Shown: positions 1 to 6,142 of the stretch, in pieces
How the letters are laid out: each line of letters starts with the position of its first letter
Position numbering within the stretch: position 1 is the stretch's first letter
Assembly (NCBI GenBank): GCA_017503465.1
Contig: JAFVSY010000066.1
Span: 1 to 39,893 of the forward strand
Length of the DNA stretch: 39,893 nucleotides
From: Tidjanibacter sp.
Lineage (GTDB): Bacteria; Bacteroidota; Bacteroidia; Bacteroidales; Rikenellaceae
Direction: 5' to 3'
Program-made: the position numbers and the translations under genes
The notes under the pieces: model-generated
Database searches by the model: none
What the model was told of the DNA's origin: nothing
The model's input: the letters and a program-made list of their open reading frames with translations, nothing else

Positions 1-336
1 ACTATTAATCTCATTCTCGTATTTTTCTTCCAACGAGAAAAAATGATTACCTTTGTCTGTGCAATGATAGATAAAACAAGCGTTCTTTGTGGCTGTTGTA
101 GGGTATGTGCAAGAGATTAAAGATGCTGTTTCTACCAACTTTCCAGCCTATAAAAAGGCAACGGATAGGTAGCAATTCTTTCTCTAATACCCACCATATA
201 CGGCTCCTTCTGCCAAATTTAACAATATGGTGAGGTAACACAAAAATGGTATATGTACCAACCACTTATCAAATTTCACCCTCATCCTGCCATTTTTACG
301 CAAGTTCTTCGTATCTTTGCAAAAACTCCACTTGTT
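1..336. other. AT-rich gene-free stretch at the left edge
   Basis: No convincing coding sequence is visible. A 72-codon open frame on the minus strand (47-265) has no recognisable family feature and is probably chance. An inverted repeat with 7-bp arms lies at 14-20 and 33-39; it lacks a T-tract and so is not an obvious terminator. A short palindrome (TGGTA-N4-TACCA, 247-260) lies about 60 bp before the promoter of the first gene. Confidence 0.5.
312..319 (+). promoter_or_regulatory. Bacteroidetes -7 box of the first lipoprotein gene
   Basis: TATCTTTG matches the Bacteroidetes -7 consensus TAnnTTTG exactly and lies 17 bases before the ATG at 337. The -33 element is weak (only a T-run near 293-297). 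The position argues for translation starting at 337 and not at the upstream in-frame ATG at 253, which would lie ahead of this promoter. Confidence 0.5.
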
Positions 337-999
337 ATGAAACGCTTATTGCTCATAGGGCTACTATTTATGGTTGCCTGTGGTGGGAGCACAAAGTCCA
401 CCGACAAACTGCTTGCTGAGGTTAGGCAGGCGGACCAAGGCATACGGCACCAAATGGCAGCACTGACCAAAGCCGTTACCGTGGAAGGGCGCACCGAACT
501 CATTGATTCGCTCATCCTCACGAGTGAGCAGGTGGAGCGCATCGACACCCGAAACGTGGTCATCGTGGACAGTCTGCTGCAAGGCGGACTCCCCAAGGGG
601 CTCTCCACCGAGTCCTACGGAACCATTTGGCTTGTGATTGACCACGCACCACTACAAATGCAACAAAAGCACCTTCCGCTCATTGAGCAGATGGCCACAC
701 AAGGTCTTATCTCTCAGAGCGATTATGCCACCCTCTTTGACCGCATAGCGATGGGGCTGGGCAAGCCACAACGATATGGTAGTCAAGCCGTTCAGTTCGG
801 CACAGACGAGAAGCAACACCTCTATCTGTGGCCGGTGGAGTGCGTGCAAAGATTAGACTCTTTGCGCACAGCAGTTGGGATGTCGCCCATTGACGAATAT
901 CTCCTGCTATTGACCGAAGCAACAGGCATTGAGGCTCAATTTGACCCCACAATCACGGTGGAAGAAATGGAGCGTTTGCGAGGCAAAGGGCAGCAGTAG
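337..999 (+). CDS. Small secreted lipoprotein of unknown function
   Basis: Predicted 220-residue protein of no family I recognise. It opens with a lipoprotein signal peptide: MKR, a hydrophobic core, and lipobox M-V-A-C with the lipidated cysteine at residue 15 followed by GG. The mature part is mostly alpha-helical in appearance, rich in Gln, Leu and Arg, with no repeats or membrane segments. The frame is open from 253, but the signal peptide begins at the ATG at 337 and a promoter lies just upstream, so 337 is preferred. The protein probably sits in the inner or outer membrane facing the periplasm or outside. Downstream genes on the same strand encode membrane proteins with no clear link to it. 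Confidence 0.75.
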   Translation: MKRLLLIGLLFMVACGGSTKSTDKLLAEVRQADQGIRHQMAALTKAVTVEGRTELIDSLILTSEQVERIDTRNVVIVDSLLQGGLPKGLSTESYGTIWLVIDHAPLQMQQKHLPLIEQMATQGLISQSDYATLFDRIAMGLGKPQRYGSQAVQFGTDEKQHLYLWPVECVQRLDSLRTAVGMSPIDEYLLLLTEATGIEAQFDPTITVEEMERLRGKGQQ

Positions 1000-1023
1000 G
1001 ACCATCAAACCAATCAGCGCAAT

Positions 1024-1155
1024 ATGAACTTTCGGACTTTTGGCAAGCAGGAGGCACTGGTGGTATTCCCAAAGATGAACCACGGGGAACTCCTCATTGA
1101 CCATCCCGAAGAGGTAGCCCAAAGAATCATTGAAATGTATACGGCGGAATGGTAG
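1024..1155 (+). pseudogene. Possible remnant of an alpha/beta-hydrolase C-terminus
   Basis: A 43-codon frame (ATG 1024, TAG 1153-1155) encodes a peptide containing FPKMNHGEL followed by IDHPEEVAQRIIEMY. This resembles the last strand and helix of alpha/beta hydrolases, where the catalytic His is followed by a 'P-E-x-V' helix. No nucleophile or oxyanion region is present. The frame is the same as that of the preceding lipoprotein and lies just past its stop codon, but that protein shows no hydrolase motif, so a simple split gene is unlikely. It could be a decayed gene or a chance small ORF. Confidence 0.35.
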
Positions 1156-1191
1156 CCAACAAAACGCTCGTTCCCAAAAAGAAAATAGACT

Positions 1192-1689
1192 ATGAATAAA
1201 ACGTATCGTCAGTACATCGGAATTGTGGTTGCAGTGTTGCTCTACTACATCATCCACGAAGGTGCCCACCTTGTGGTTGCCCTATCACAAGGGGTATTCA
1301 AGCAGATAAACCTGATTGGGTTAGGTGTGCAGATTGACGTGTGGGCCGACCGAATGAGCGATTGGCAGATGGGCATTTTCTGCCTTGCAGGCCCCGTGGC
1401 CACTTTGTTGGCCGGTTGGTTGATGGTGGCCTTTGTGCGCCAAATTTGCCACTGCAAATCGAGCGTAGTGCGTGCTTGTGGGTGGTACACATCGCTCACT
1501 CTGCTTATGCTTGACCCCATCTACTTGAGCATCTTCTATCGCTGGGTGGGAGGTGGAGATATGAATGGTATCGCCCTGCTGTGGCCCACAGGGGTGGTGT
1601 CAGCAGCGGCAATCGTGGTGGGTATAATCAACTTGCTGCTCATCTGGAAGATACTCTATCCAACATACACCAAATCGTTTGCAAAATAA
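1192..1689 (+). CDS. Small HEGAH membrane protein, M50-like metalloprotease candidate
   Basis: A 165-residue integral membrane protein with four or five hydrophobic segments. The first carries HEGAH (residues 22-26), an HExxH zinc-binding motif embedded in a membrane helix as in site-2 (M50) proteases. A second hydrophobic segment has LDP (107-109), which could supply the third metal ligand as the C-terminal Asp motif does in M50. The order HExxH, central helices, then Asp fits the family, but the protein is shorter than typical M50 enzymes and has no PDZ domain. It lies 6 bases upstream of the isoprenylcysteine-methyltransferase-like gene, so the two are probably co-transcribed. Activity is unproven. 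Confidence 0.6.
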   Translation: MNKTYRQYIGIVVAVLLYYIIHEGAHLVVALSQGVFKQINLIGLGVQIDVWADRMSDWQMGIFCLAGPVATLLAGWLMVAFVRQICHCKSSVVRACGWYTSLTLLMLDPIYLSIFYRWVGGGDMNGIALLWPTGVVSAAAIVVGIINLLLIWKILYPTYTKSFAK

Positions 1690-1695
1690 ACTATT

Positions 1696-2367
1696 ATGAA
1701 AGAAAATCTAACCTTTCAGGCTTTGGCCAAGTTCTCCCTTGGGGTGCTCCTCGTGTGGGTGCTGATATTCCTCCCTGCGGGCACGCTCTCCTACTGGCAG
1801 GGGTGGCTACTGATGCTGATTTTGTTTGTTCCGATGCTTGTGGCCGGCTTTGTGATGTTGGCCAAGAGCCCCTCGCTGTTGCAGAAGCGACTCAATGCCA
1901 AGGAACAGCAAGGCGAACAAAAGAGCGTGGTGAGGCTCAGTGGAGTGCTGTTCGTGGCGGCCTTTGTGGTGGCGGGACTCAATCGGAGGTTTCAATGGTG
2001 CGAGTTGCCCGATTGGTGTGTGTGGACAGCGGTGGGGCTTTTCATCTGTTCCTACCTTATGTATGCCGAGGTGTTGCGTGAGAACGCCTACCTTTCGCGC
2101 ACCATTGAGGTGCAGGAGGGCCAAAAGGTCATCGACACGGGGCTCTACGGCATCGTGCGCCATCCGATGTACACCGCCACAACCATACTCTTTCTATCTA
2201 TGCCATTGGTGCTGGGCTCGTTGTGGTCCTTCCTCATTATGCTGCTCTACATTCCCCTCATTGTCAAGAGGATAAGAAACGAGGAGAAGGTGCTGACCGA
2301 GGGCTTGGAAGGCTATGGGGAGTACAAGCAGAAGGTAAAATACAGACTCATTCCCTTTGTGTGGTAA
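1696..2367 (+). CDS. Isoprenylcysteine carboxyl methyltransferase (ICMT)-like membrane protein
   Basis: A 223-residue polytopic membrane protein. The C-terminal third carries the signature of the ICMT/phospholipid methyltransferase group: GLYGIVRHPMY (149-159), a hydrophobic hairpin, then RNEEKVL (194-200), G-Y-x-x-Y and a final R-L-I-P-F segment. In the family these residues bind S-adenosylmethionine and the acceptor at the membrane surface. The bacterial substrate is unknown, since bacteria lack prenylated CaaX proteins. It follows the M50-like gene by 6 bases and precedes the YdeI-like gene by 7 bases, so a three-gene transcript is likely. Confidence 0.8.
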   Translation: MKENLTFQALAKFSLGVLLVWVLIFLPAGTLSYWQGWLLMLILFVPMLVAGFVMLAKSPSLLQKRLNAKEQQGEQKSVVRLSGVLFVAAFVVAGLNRRFQWCELPDWCVWTAVGLFICSYLMYAEVLRENAYLSRTIEVQEGQKVIDTGLYGIVRHPMYTATTILFLSMPLVLGSLWSFLIMLLYIPLIVKRIRNEEKVLTEGLEGYGEYKQKVKYRLIPFVW

Positions 2368-2374
2368 CTCGGTT

Positions 2375-2971
2375 ATGTCGGATAGTCGCCCAATAGTATA
2401 TTGCACCAACCGCCAAGAGTGGCGGCAGTGGCTTGTGGCCAACTTTGAGAGCGCAAGAGAGGTGTGGTTTGTCTTTCCCACCAAGGCTTCGGGCGAGGTG
2501 GGGGTAGCCTACAACGATGCGGTGGAGGAGGCACTCTGCTTTGGGTGGATTGACGGCGTGGCGGGCACACTCGACACTCTGCACCAGTTGAGGCGTTTCA
2601 CCCCAAGGCGTAAGGGTAGCCCCTATTCAAGGCCCAACATTGAGCGGCTCATTTGGCTCAACGAGCAGGGCCTACTCCACCCTTCGGTGCGCACCTCGGT
2701 GGCCGACCTCATCACCCTGCCGTTCCAATTCCCTGCCGACATCATCGCCACGCTGCAACAGGAGCAAGAGGTGTGGGAGCACTATTGTGCCTTCTCGGAG
2801 CCCTACAAGCGAATTCGTGTTGCCTACATTGATGCGGCACGCAAAAGGCCGGCGGAGTTCAGACGCCGGCTGGAAAACTTCATCTCCAAAACTCGCCAAA
2901 ACAGACTTATCGTTGGCTATGGAGGCATTGAGAAATACTATTCCACTGCCCACGACACGCCCGACAAATAG
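2375..2971 (+). CDS. YdeI/OmpD-associated family protein
   Basis: A 198-residue soluble protein of the YdeI ('bacteriocin-protection') family. Visible family features are the EEVWFVFPTK-like N-terminal strand (here REVWFVFPTK), YNDAVEEALCFGWIDG, and RRFTPRRKGSPYSRPNIERLIWL, followed by a helical C-terminal region ending in a KTRQN segment typical of the family. Its biochemical role is not established. An in-frame ATG at 2357 would overlap the methyltransferase gene by 11 bases. The ATG at 2375 leaves a 7-base gap and fits family starts better. Confidence 0.85.
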   Translation: MSDSRPIVYCTNRQEWRQWLVANFESAREVWFVFPTKASGEVGVAYNDAVEEALCFGWIDGVAGTLDTLHQLRRFTPRRKGSPYSRPNIERLIWLNEQGLLHPSVRTSVADLITLPFQFPADIIATLQQEQEVWEHYCAFSEPYKRIRVAYIDAARKRPAEFRRRLENFISKTRQNRLIVGYGGIEKYYSTAHDTPDK

Positions 2972-2977
2972 CTGTGC

Positions 2978-3020
2978 CACACCCACTTACGCCCCACGCC
3001 CGACAATGGTGTGATTTTTT
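2978..3020 (+). terminator. Weak candidate terminator after the ydeI-like gene
   Basis: Arms CACACC (2978-2983) and GGTGTG (3008-3013) are followed by A and six T (3015-3020). The loop of 24 bases is long, so this is only a possible rho-independent terminator. Confidence 0.3.
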
Positions 3021-3044
3021 CTTGCAAAAAAAGTGCATAAAAAA

Positions 3045-3075
3045 TTTGCAGTTTACTGAAAAGTGAGTATTTTTG
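3045..3075 (+). promoter_or_regulatory. Canonical Bacteroidetes promoter of the perR-rubrerythrin operon
   Basis: TTTG at 3045-3048, a 19-bp spacer, then TATTTTTG at 3068-3075 match the Bacteroidetes sigma consensus (TTTG, 19-21 bp, TAnnTTTG). Transcription should begin near 3082, giving a leader of about 60 bases before the ATG at 3143. Confidence 0.75.
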
Positions 3076-3099
3076 TAATGATTTCAAAAACGAAACGAC

Positions 3100-3114
3100 T
3101 ATAAAATAATTATA
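3100..3114 (+). promoter_or_regulatory. Candidate PerR operator
   Basis: TATAA-N5-TTATA is an imperfect 7-1-7 inverted repeat close to the Bacillus PerR box (TTATAATnATTATAA). It lies in the untranslated leader, about 20 bases after the expected transcription start, where a bound repressor would block RNA polymerase. This suggests self-control by the gene that follows. AT-rich context makes a chance match possible. Confidence 0.4.
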
Positions 3115-3142
3115 AATAGGTAAAACCACACACTCACAGGTT

Positions 3143-3559
3143 ATGATTGTAGCAAGAGAGTATCTTCAGAGTTTCGGCATCAGGCCTTCGGTGCAGCGCG
3201 TGGCGGTGATGCACTATCTGCTCACACACCGCACCCACCCCACCGTGGACGAGATTTACAGCGAGTTGGTCAATGAGATTCCAACTCTTTCGCGCACTAC
3301 CGTCTACAACACCCTGCACCTGCTCTATGAGCACGGAGCCATCTTGGCACTCTGCATTGACGGTGTGAACACCCACTTTGACGGCTACACCTCGCCCCAC
3401 GCCCACTTTAGGTGTTCGCAGTGTGGCAAAATCTACGATGTAGACCTTGACGATGTGGCCTTTGTGGAGCGCAACACCCCCAAGAACGCCTCCATAGTTA
3501 CCGATGCGCAACTCTACTACAAGGGTGTGTGCGCCGCTTGTGCCAACAAAAGCAACTAA
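3143..3559 (+). CDS. perR: PerR-type Fur family peroxide-sensing repressor
   Basis: A 138-residue Fur-family regulator: winged helix (about 10-80) with the recognition segment TLSRTTVYNTLHLL (48-61), then a dimerisation domain. Two CxxC pairs (C91/C94 and C130/C133) form the structural zinc site. The regulatory metal ligands of Bacillus PerR (H37, D85, H91, H93, D104) align with H32, D80, H86, H88 and D99 here at a constant offset of five. The Asp at the second position, where Fur has Glu, favours a peroxide sensor over an iron sensor. The rubrerythrin gene lies 48 bases downstream in the same likely operon, which agrees with a role in oxidative stress. Confidence 0.85.
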   Translation: MIVAREYLQSFGIRPSVQRVAVMHYLLTHRTHPTVDEIYSELVNEIPTLSRTTVYNTLHLLYEHGAILALCIDGVNTHFDGYTSPHAHFRCSQCGKIYDVDLDDVAFVERNTPKNASIVTDAQLYYKGVCAACANKSN

Positions 3560-3607
3560 CAGAAAATCAAACAATAAACAAATTAAACACAAAACACACA
3601 TTTAGCT

Positions 3608-4156
3608 ATGAAAAAATTCCGTTGTACCGTATGCGGCTACATCCACGAGGGCGATGCCGCACCCGAGAAATGCCCCCTTTGCAAAGTAGGTCCCGAGAAA
3701 TTCGTAGAGGTAGTTGAGAGCGATGAGGCTCTTCAGTTTGCCGATGAGCACACTTTGGGTGTTGCCAAAGGTTGCCCCGAGGAGATTTGGAAGGGCTTGC
3801 AGGAGCACTTTATGGGCGAGTGTACCGAGGTGGGTATGTACCTTGCAATGTCGCGTCAGGCCGACCGCGAGGGCTATCCCGAGATTGCCGAGGCTTTCAA
3901 GCGTTATGCTTGGGAGGAGGCAGAACACGCAGCCAAATTTGCCGAGCTGATTGGCGAGGTTGTTTGGGACACCAAGACCAATGTCTACAAACGTATGATG
4001 GCCGAGCACGGTGCTTGCGATGGCAAGAAACACATTGCAACGCTCGCCAAGCAGAACAACCTTGACGCCATTCACGATACCGTTCACGAGATGGCCAAAG
4101 ATGAGGCTCGCCACGGCAAGGGCTTCGAGGGCCTCTACAACCGCTATTTCAAATAG
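3608..4156 (+). CDS. rbr: Reverse rubrerythrin (rubredoxin domain at the N-terminus)
   Basis: A 182-residue non-haem iron peroxidase. The N-terminal rubredoxin domain has C6-x2-C9 and C22-x2-C25 to bind one iron. The C-terminal four-helix ferritin-like domain carries the di-iron ligands within E-A-E-H and D-E-A-R-H segments. This order is the reverse of classical rubrerythrin and matches the reverse rubrerythrins of anaerobes, which reduce hydrogen peroxide and oxygen using NAD(P)H through a partner reductase. It acts in the cytoplasm. It is co-transcribed with the PerR-type gene and probably derepressed by peroxide. A strong terminator follows. Confidence 0.93.
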   Translation: MKKFRCTVCGYIHEGDAAPEKCPLCKVGPEKFVEVVESDEALQFADEHTLGVAKGCPEEIWKGLQEHFMGECTEVGMYLAMSRQADREGYPEIAEAFKRYAWEEAEHAAKFAELIGEVVWDTKTNVYKRMMAEHGACDGKKHIATLAKQNNLDAIHDTVHEMAKDEARHGKGFEGLYNRYFK

Positions 4157-4196
4157 CAAGTTGAACAAGTAACACACAAGGATATACACCCAAACG

Positions 4197-4237
4197 CAAC
4201 AAGGCTCGGAGAGAATTCTCCGAGCCTTGTTGTTTTT
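4197..4237 (+). terminator. Strong rho-independent terminator after rubrerythrin
   Basis: A perfect 16-bp stem (4197-4212 with 4217-4232) around a GAAT tetraloop is followed by five T (4233-4237). It separates the rightward rubrerythrin operon from the convergent esterase gene. There is no matching T-tract on the other strand. Confidence 0.9.
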
Positions 4238-4304
4238 GTGAGCATTGCCACACACTTGGGGTCCACACACTCCCAAACGTGCGACACCGCCCTGTGGTGG
4301 TGGG

Positions 4305-5279
4305 TTATTTGAGGTTTGCGACCACGAAGTCTACGGTCTTGTAGAACACCTCGCCCGCCTTGTCGCTCTTCTTTGCGGCAATGTTGTGGTCGTAGTAGGG
4401 ATACTCAAGGTACTCCACTACTCCACCCTTCGCTTTGAGCGCAGCGGCAAAATCCCTACTCTGGGTGTACTCCACCACCGAGTCGCCGGTGCCACACACC
4501 AGCATAGCCGCGGGCAGGTTTTTCTTGGGGATGCGATACTGGGGCGAAGCCTTCTTCAACACCGAGGGGGCCAAATCTTTGAAATAGGCCAACCTCTGGG
4601 GGTCTTTGGCACGGGTGGTGATGGCGGCGGTGGTGAGGTCATAGATACCTGCATAGCCAACCAACACCTTTGCGTCCTTGATGGTCATTGCGGCCAAGCC
4701 GGAGAGGTGCCCACCGGCCGAAGCACCGCAGAAACCGAACACCTTGGGGTTGATACCCAACTCCTCGGCGTGCTCCTGCACCCACTTCACGGCATCCTCA
4801 ACGTCTTGTGCCGACACCTCCACACTTGCGCCCGGCTTGTCGGCCAGCGTGTAGGAGATGCGCACACCTGCGATACCGTGCTGCACGGCGAGATACTTGG
4901 AGAGCGACTTGTTGGACTCCTTTGTGCCCCTTGCCCAACCACCACCGTGGATGTAGACCATAAAAGGTGCGGGCTGCTCGCTCACTGCCTTGTCCACTGT
5001 GAGCACGAGTTCGTAGTCGGGGTAGGTTTTGTAGACGTAGTCCACACTCTCACACTCTTTGTAGAGTTTGCTCGACACGAAGTTCACGGGCTCGTAGGGC
5101 ACGAGCAGGTCGGGCACCTCGGCGAGGTTGATGTATTTGTACTTCTTGGGGGTGAGGATTTCATACTTACCCTCGCCCACCTCTTTGAGTTTCATTGCAT
5201 AACGGTTGGTGATGTCCTGTGCCGAGAGGGCTGTGGATGCGGCCAACGCGAGTGCAACGAGAATGAATAGTTTTTTCAT
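4305..5279 (-). CDS. Secreted alpha/beta-hydrolase, probable carbohydrate O-acyl esterase
   Basis: A 324-residue protein with a cleavable signal peptide (about 1-20, ending A-L-S-A-Q). The alpha/beta-hydrolase fold of the HSL/BD-FAE esterase type is shown by oxyanion motif HGGGW (111-115), nucleophile elbow GASAG with S187, acid D266 in GTGDSVV, and base H298 in YYDHN. Its start overlaps the stop of the GntR gene as ATGA, so the two are translated together. Because the regulator controls an alginate locus, the esterase may remove O-acetyl groups from bacterial alginate (inference). A role on acetylated or feruloylated plant glycans is the alternative. The sequence alone does not tell the acyl group. 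Confidence 0.85.
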   Translation of the reverse strand: MKKLFILVALALAASTALSAQDITNRYAMKLKEVGEGKYEILTPKKYKYINLAEVPDLLVPYEPVNFVSSKLYKECESVDYVYKTYPDYELVLTVDKAVSEQPAPFMVYIHGGGWARGTKESNKSLSKYLAVQHGIAGVRISYTLADKPGASVEVSAQDVEDAVKWVQEHAEELGINPKVFGFCGASAGGHLSGLAAMTIKDAKVLVGYAGIYDLTTAAITTRAKDPQRLAYFKDLAPSVLKKASPQYRIPKKNLPAAMLVCGTGDSVVEYTQSRDFAAALKAKGGVVEYLEYPYYDHNIAAKKSDKAGEVFYKTVDFVVANLK

Positions 5280-5998
5280 CGGTTAATTGGGGTTTGACTT
5301 TTCTTGTGCATCTGCGAGAACTCGAGCAGAGCCGACAAGTGCTGCCTTACGACTGCCATTGCGCCATCGCTGTCGTGGTTTACGATACAATCGTAGAGTT
5401 CTTTGTGCTCACGCAAGACATCCTCACGCGGCACTGCGCAGACTTTGTATTTCTGAAAATACTTCAACACATCGGGGGTAATAATGAGCAGCAGAGATGA
5501 CATCACAGGGTTGTGGGCTGCGCGTGCTACGGCTTGGTGGAACTCAAAGTCTTTGGGGACTTGGTCCTCCGTACCGAACTTTTCCTCGCACCCCACCATT
5601 GCGGCTTTCATTGCTTCAATGTCGGCCTCATCGCGATTTTGCGCTGCGAGCCTTGCGGTTTCCACCTCCAAGAGCAACCTCACATCCACGAGCGAGGAGA
5701 AGTCATAGCGGTCGATTTTGAGCATATCCGTGAAGAGGCTCTCCATCTGCTGTAACTTCATCTGCGTAACCACGGTGCCACTCTGGGGATAGGTTTTAGC
5801 CAACCCATAGAACTCCATCTTCTGGAAGGCACACCTAACGTGTGCTCGGCTCACTCCGAGTTGTTCGGCCAACCTGCGTTCTGCGGGCAGACGGTCGCCC
5901 GAGGATAGTCGCCCGGAGTAGAGTTGGTCCTTCACATAGTTGAGCACTTTCTCGACCTCATCGGAGAGTGCGATGTTTTTGTTCTGTTGGTTAGTCAT
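5276..5998 (-). CDS. GntR/FadR-family regulator, probable repressor of the alginate locus
   Basis: A 240-residue FadR-subfamily regulator. The winged helix (about 12-78) has the usual GDRLPAERRLAEQLGVSRAHVR segment and a wing with QSGTVV. An all-helical FCD ligand domain (about 85-230) carries the metal/ligand set D150, H154, H198 and H220. FadR-type proteins bind TGGT-N(1-3)-ACCA palindromes. Such sites occur at the susC promoter, and TTGGTC repeats overlap this gene's own promoter, so it probably represses both. The Zobellia regulator AusR, also GntR-type, controls alginate genes and is reported to respond to the monomer DEH. A similar uronate effector is likely here. The esterase gene overlaps its end by 4 bases. 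Confidence 0.88.
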   Translation of the reverse strand: MTNQQNKNIALSDEVEKVLNYVKDQLYSGRLSSGDRLPAERRLAEQLGVSRAHVRCAFQKMEFYGLAKTYPQSGTVVTQMKLQQMESLFTDMLKIDRYDFSSLVDVRLLLEVETARLAAQNRDEADIEAMKAAMVGCEEKFGTEDQVPKDFEFHQAVARAAHNPVMSSLLLIITPDVLKYFQKYKVCAVPREDVLREHKELYDCIVNHDSDGAMAVVRQHLSALLEFSQMHKKSQTPINR

Positions 5999-6030
5999 CT
6001 GTGTGTCAAATTATTACCTCGTGTTTCTCA

Positions 6031-6067
6031 AGAAAAAGCCGTGCCCTTCGCGGGCGAAAGACACGGC
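6031..6067 (-). terminator. Terminator closing the alginate operon, just ahead of gntR
   Basis: On the minus strand GCCGTG (6067-6062) pairs with CACGGC (6043-6038), with an inner GCCC/GGGC pairing, and is followed by five T (6037-6033). It would stop the transcript coming from the fimbrillin-IPT gene. Its 5' arm overlaps the expected start of the gntR transcript, so mRNA begun at the gntR promoter would lack part of the arm and escape termination (inference). Confidence 0.7.
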
Positions 6068-6099
6068 CAAAGTTAGTAATAATTTCCCTATTGGTCAAA
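6068..6099 (-). promoter_or_regulatory. Canonical promoter of the gntR-esterase operon
   Basis: On the minus strand TTTG at 6099-6096, a 20-bp spacer, and TAACTTTG at 6075-6068 match the Bacteroidetes consensus. Transcription should start near 6062, about 65 bases before the ATG at 5998. Confidence 0.7.
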
Positions 6100-6130
6100 A
6101 ATTGGTCAGAAAAATTCAACCATTGACCAT
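6090..6130. promoter_or_regulatory. Cluster of TTGGTC half-sites over the gntR promoter
   Basis: ATTGGTC occurs at 6090-6096 and 6101-6107, exactly 11 bp apart, so both face the same side of the helix. The first overlaps the -33 element. TGACCA at 6124-6129 forms an inverted repeat with TGGTCA of the second copy. The sequence matches half of the TGGT-N2-ACCA operators at the susC promoter, which suggests autoregulation by the GntR protein. Confidence 0.5.
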
Positions 6131-6142
6131 TTTGCAGTGCGA

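Noticed and set aside
247..260. TGGTA-N4-TACCA palindrome as a further GntR operator
   Set aside because: The spacing differs from the TGGT-N2-ACCA sites and the gene after it is unrelated to uronate use.
47..265. Minus-strand 72-codon frame at the left edge
   Set aside because: No motif, no promoter, AT-rich context; likely chance.
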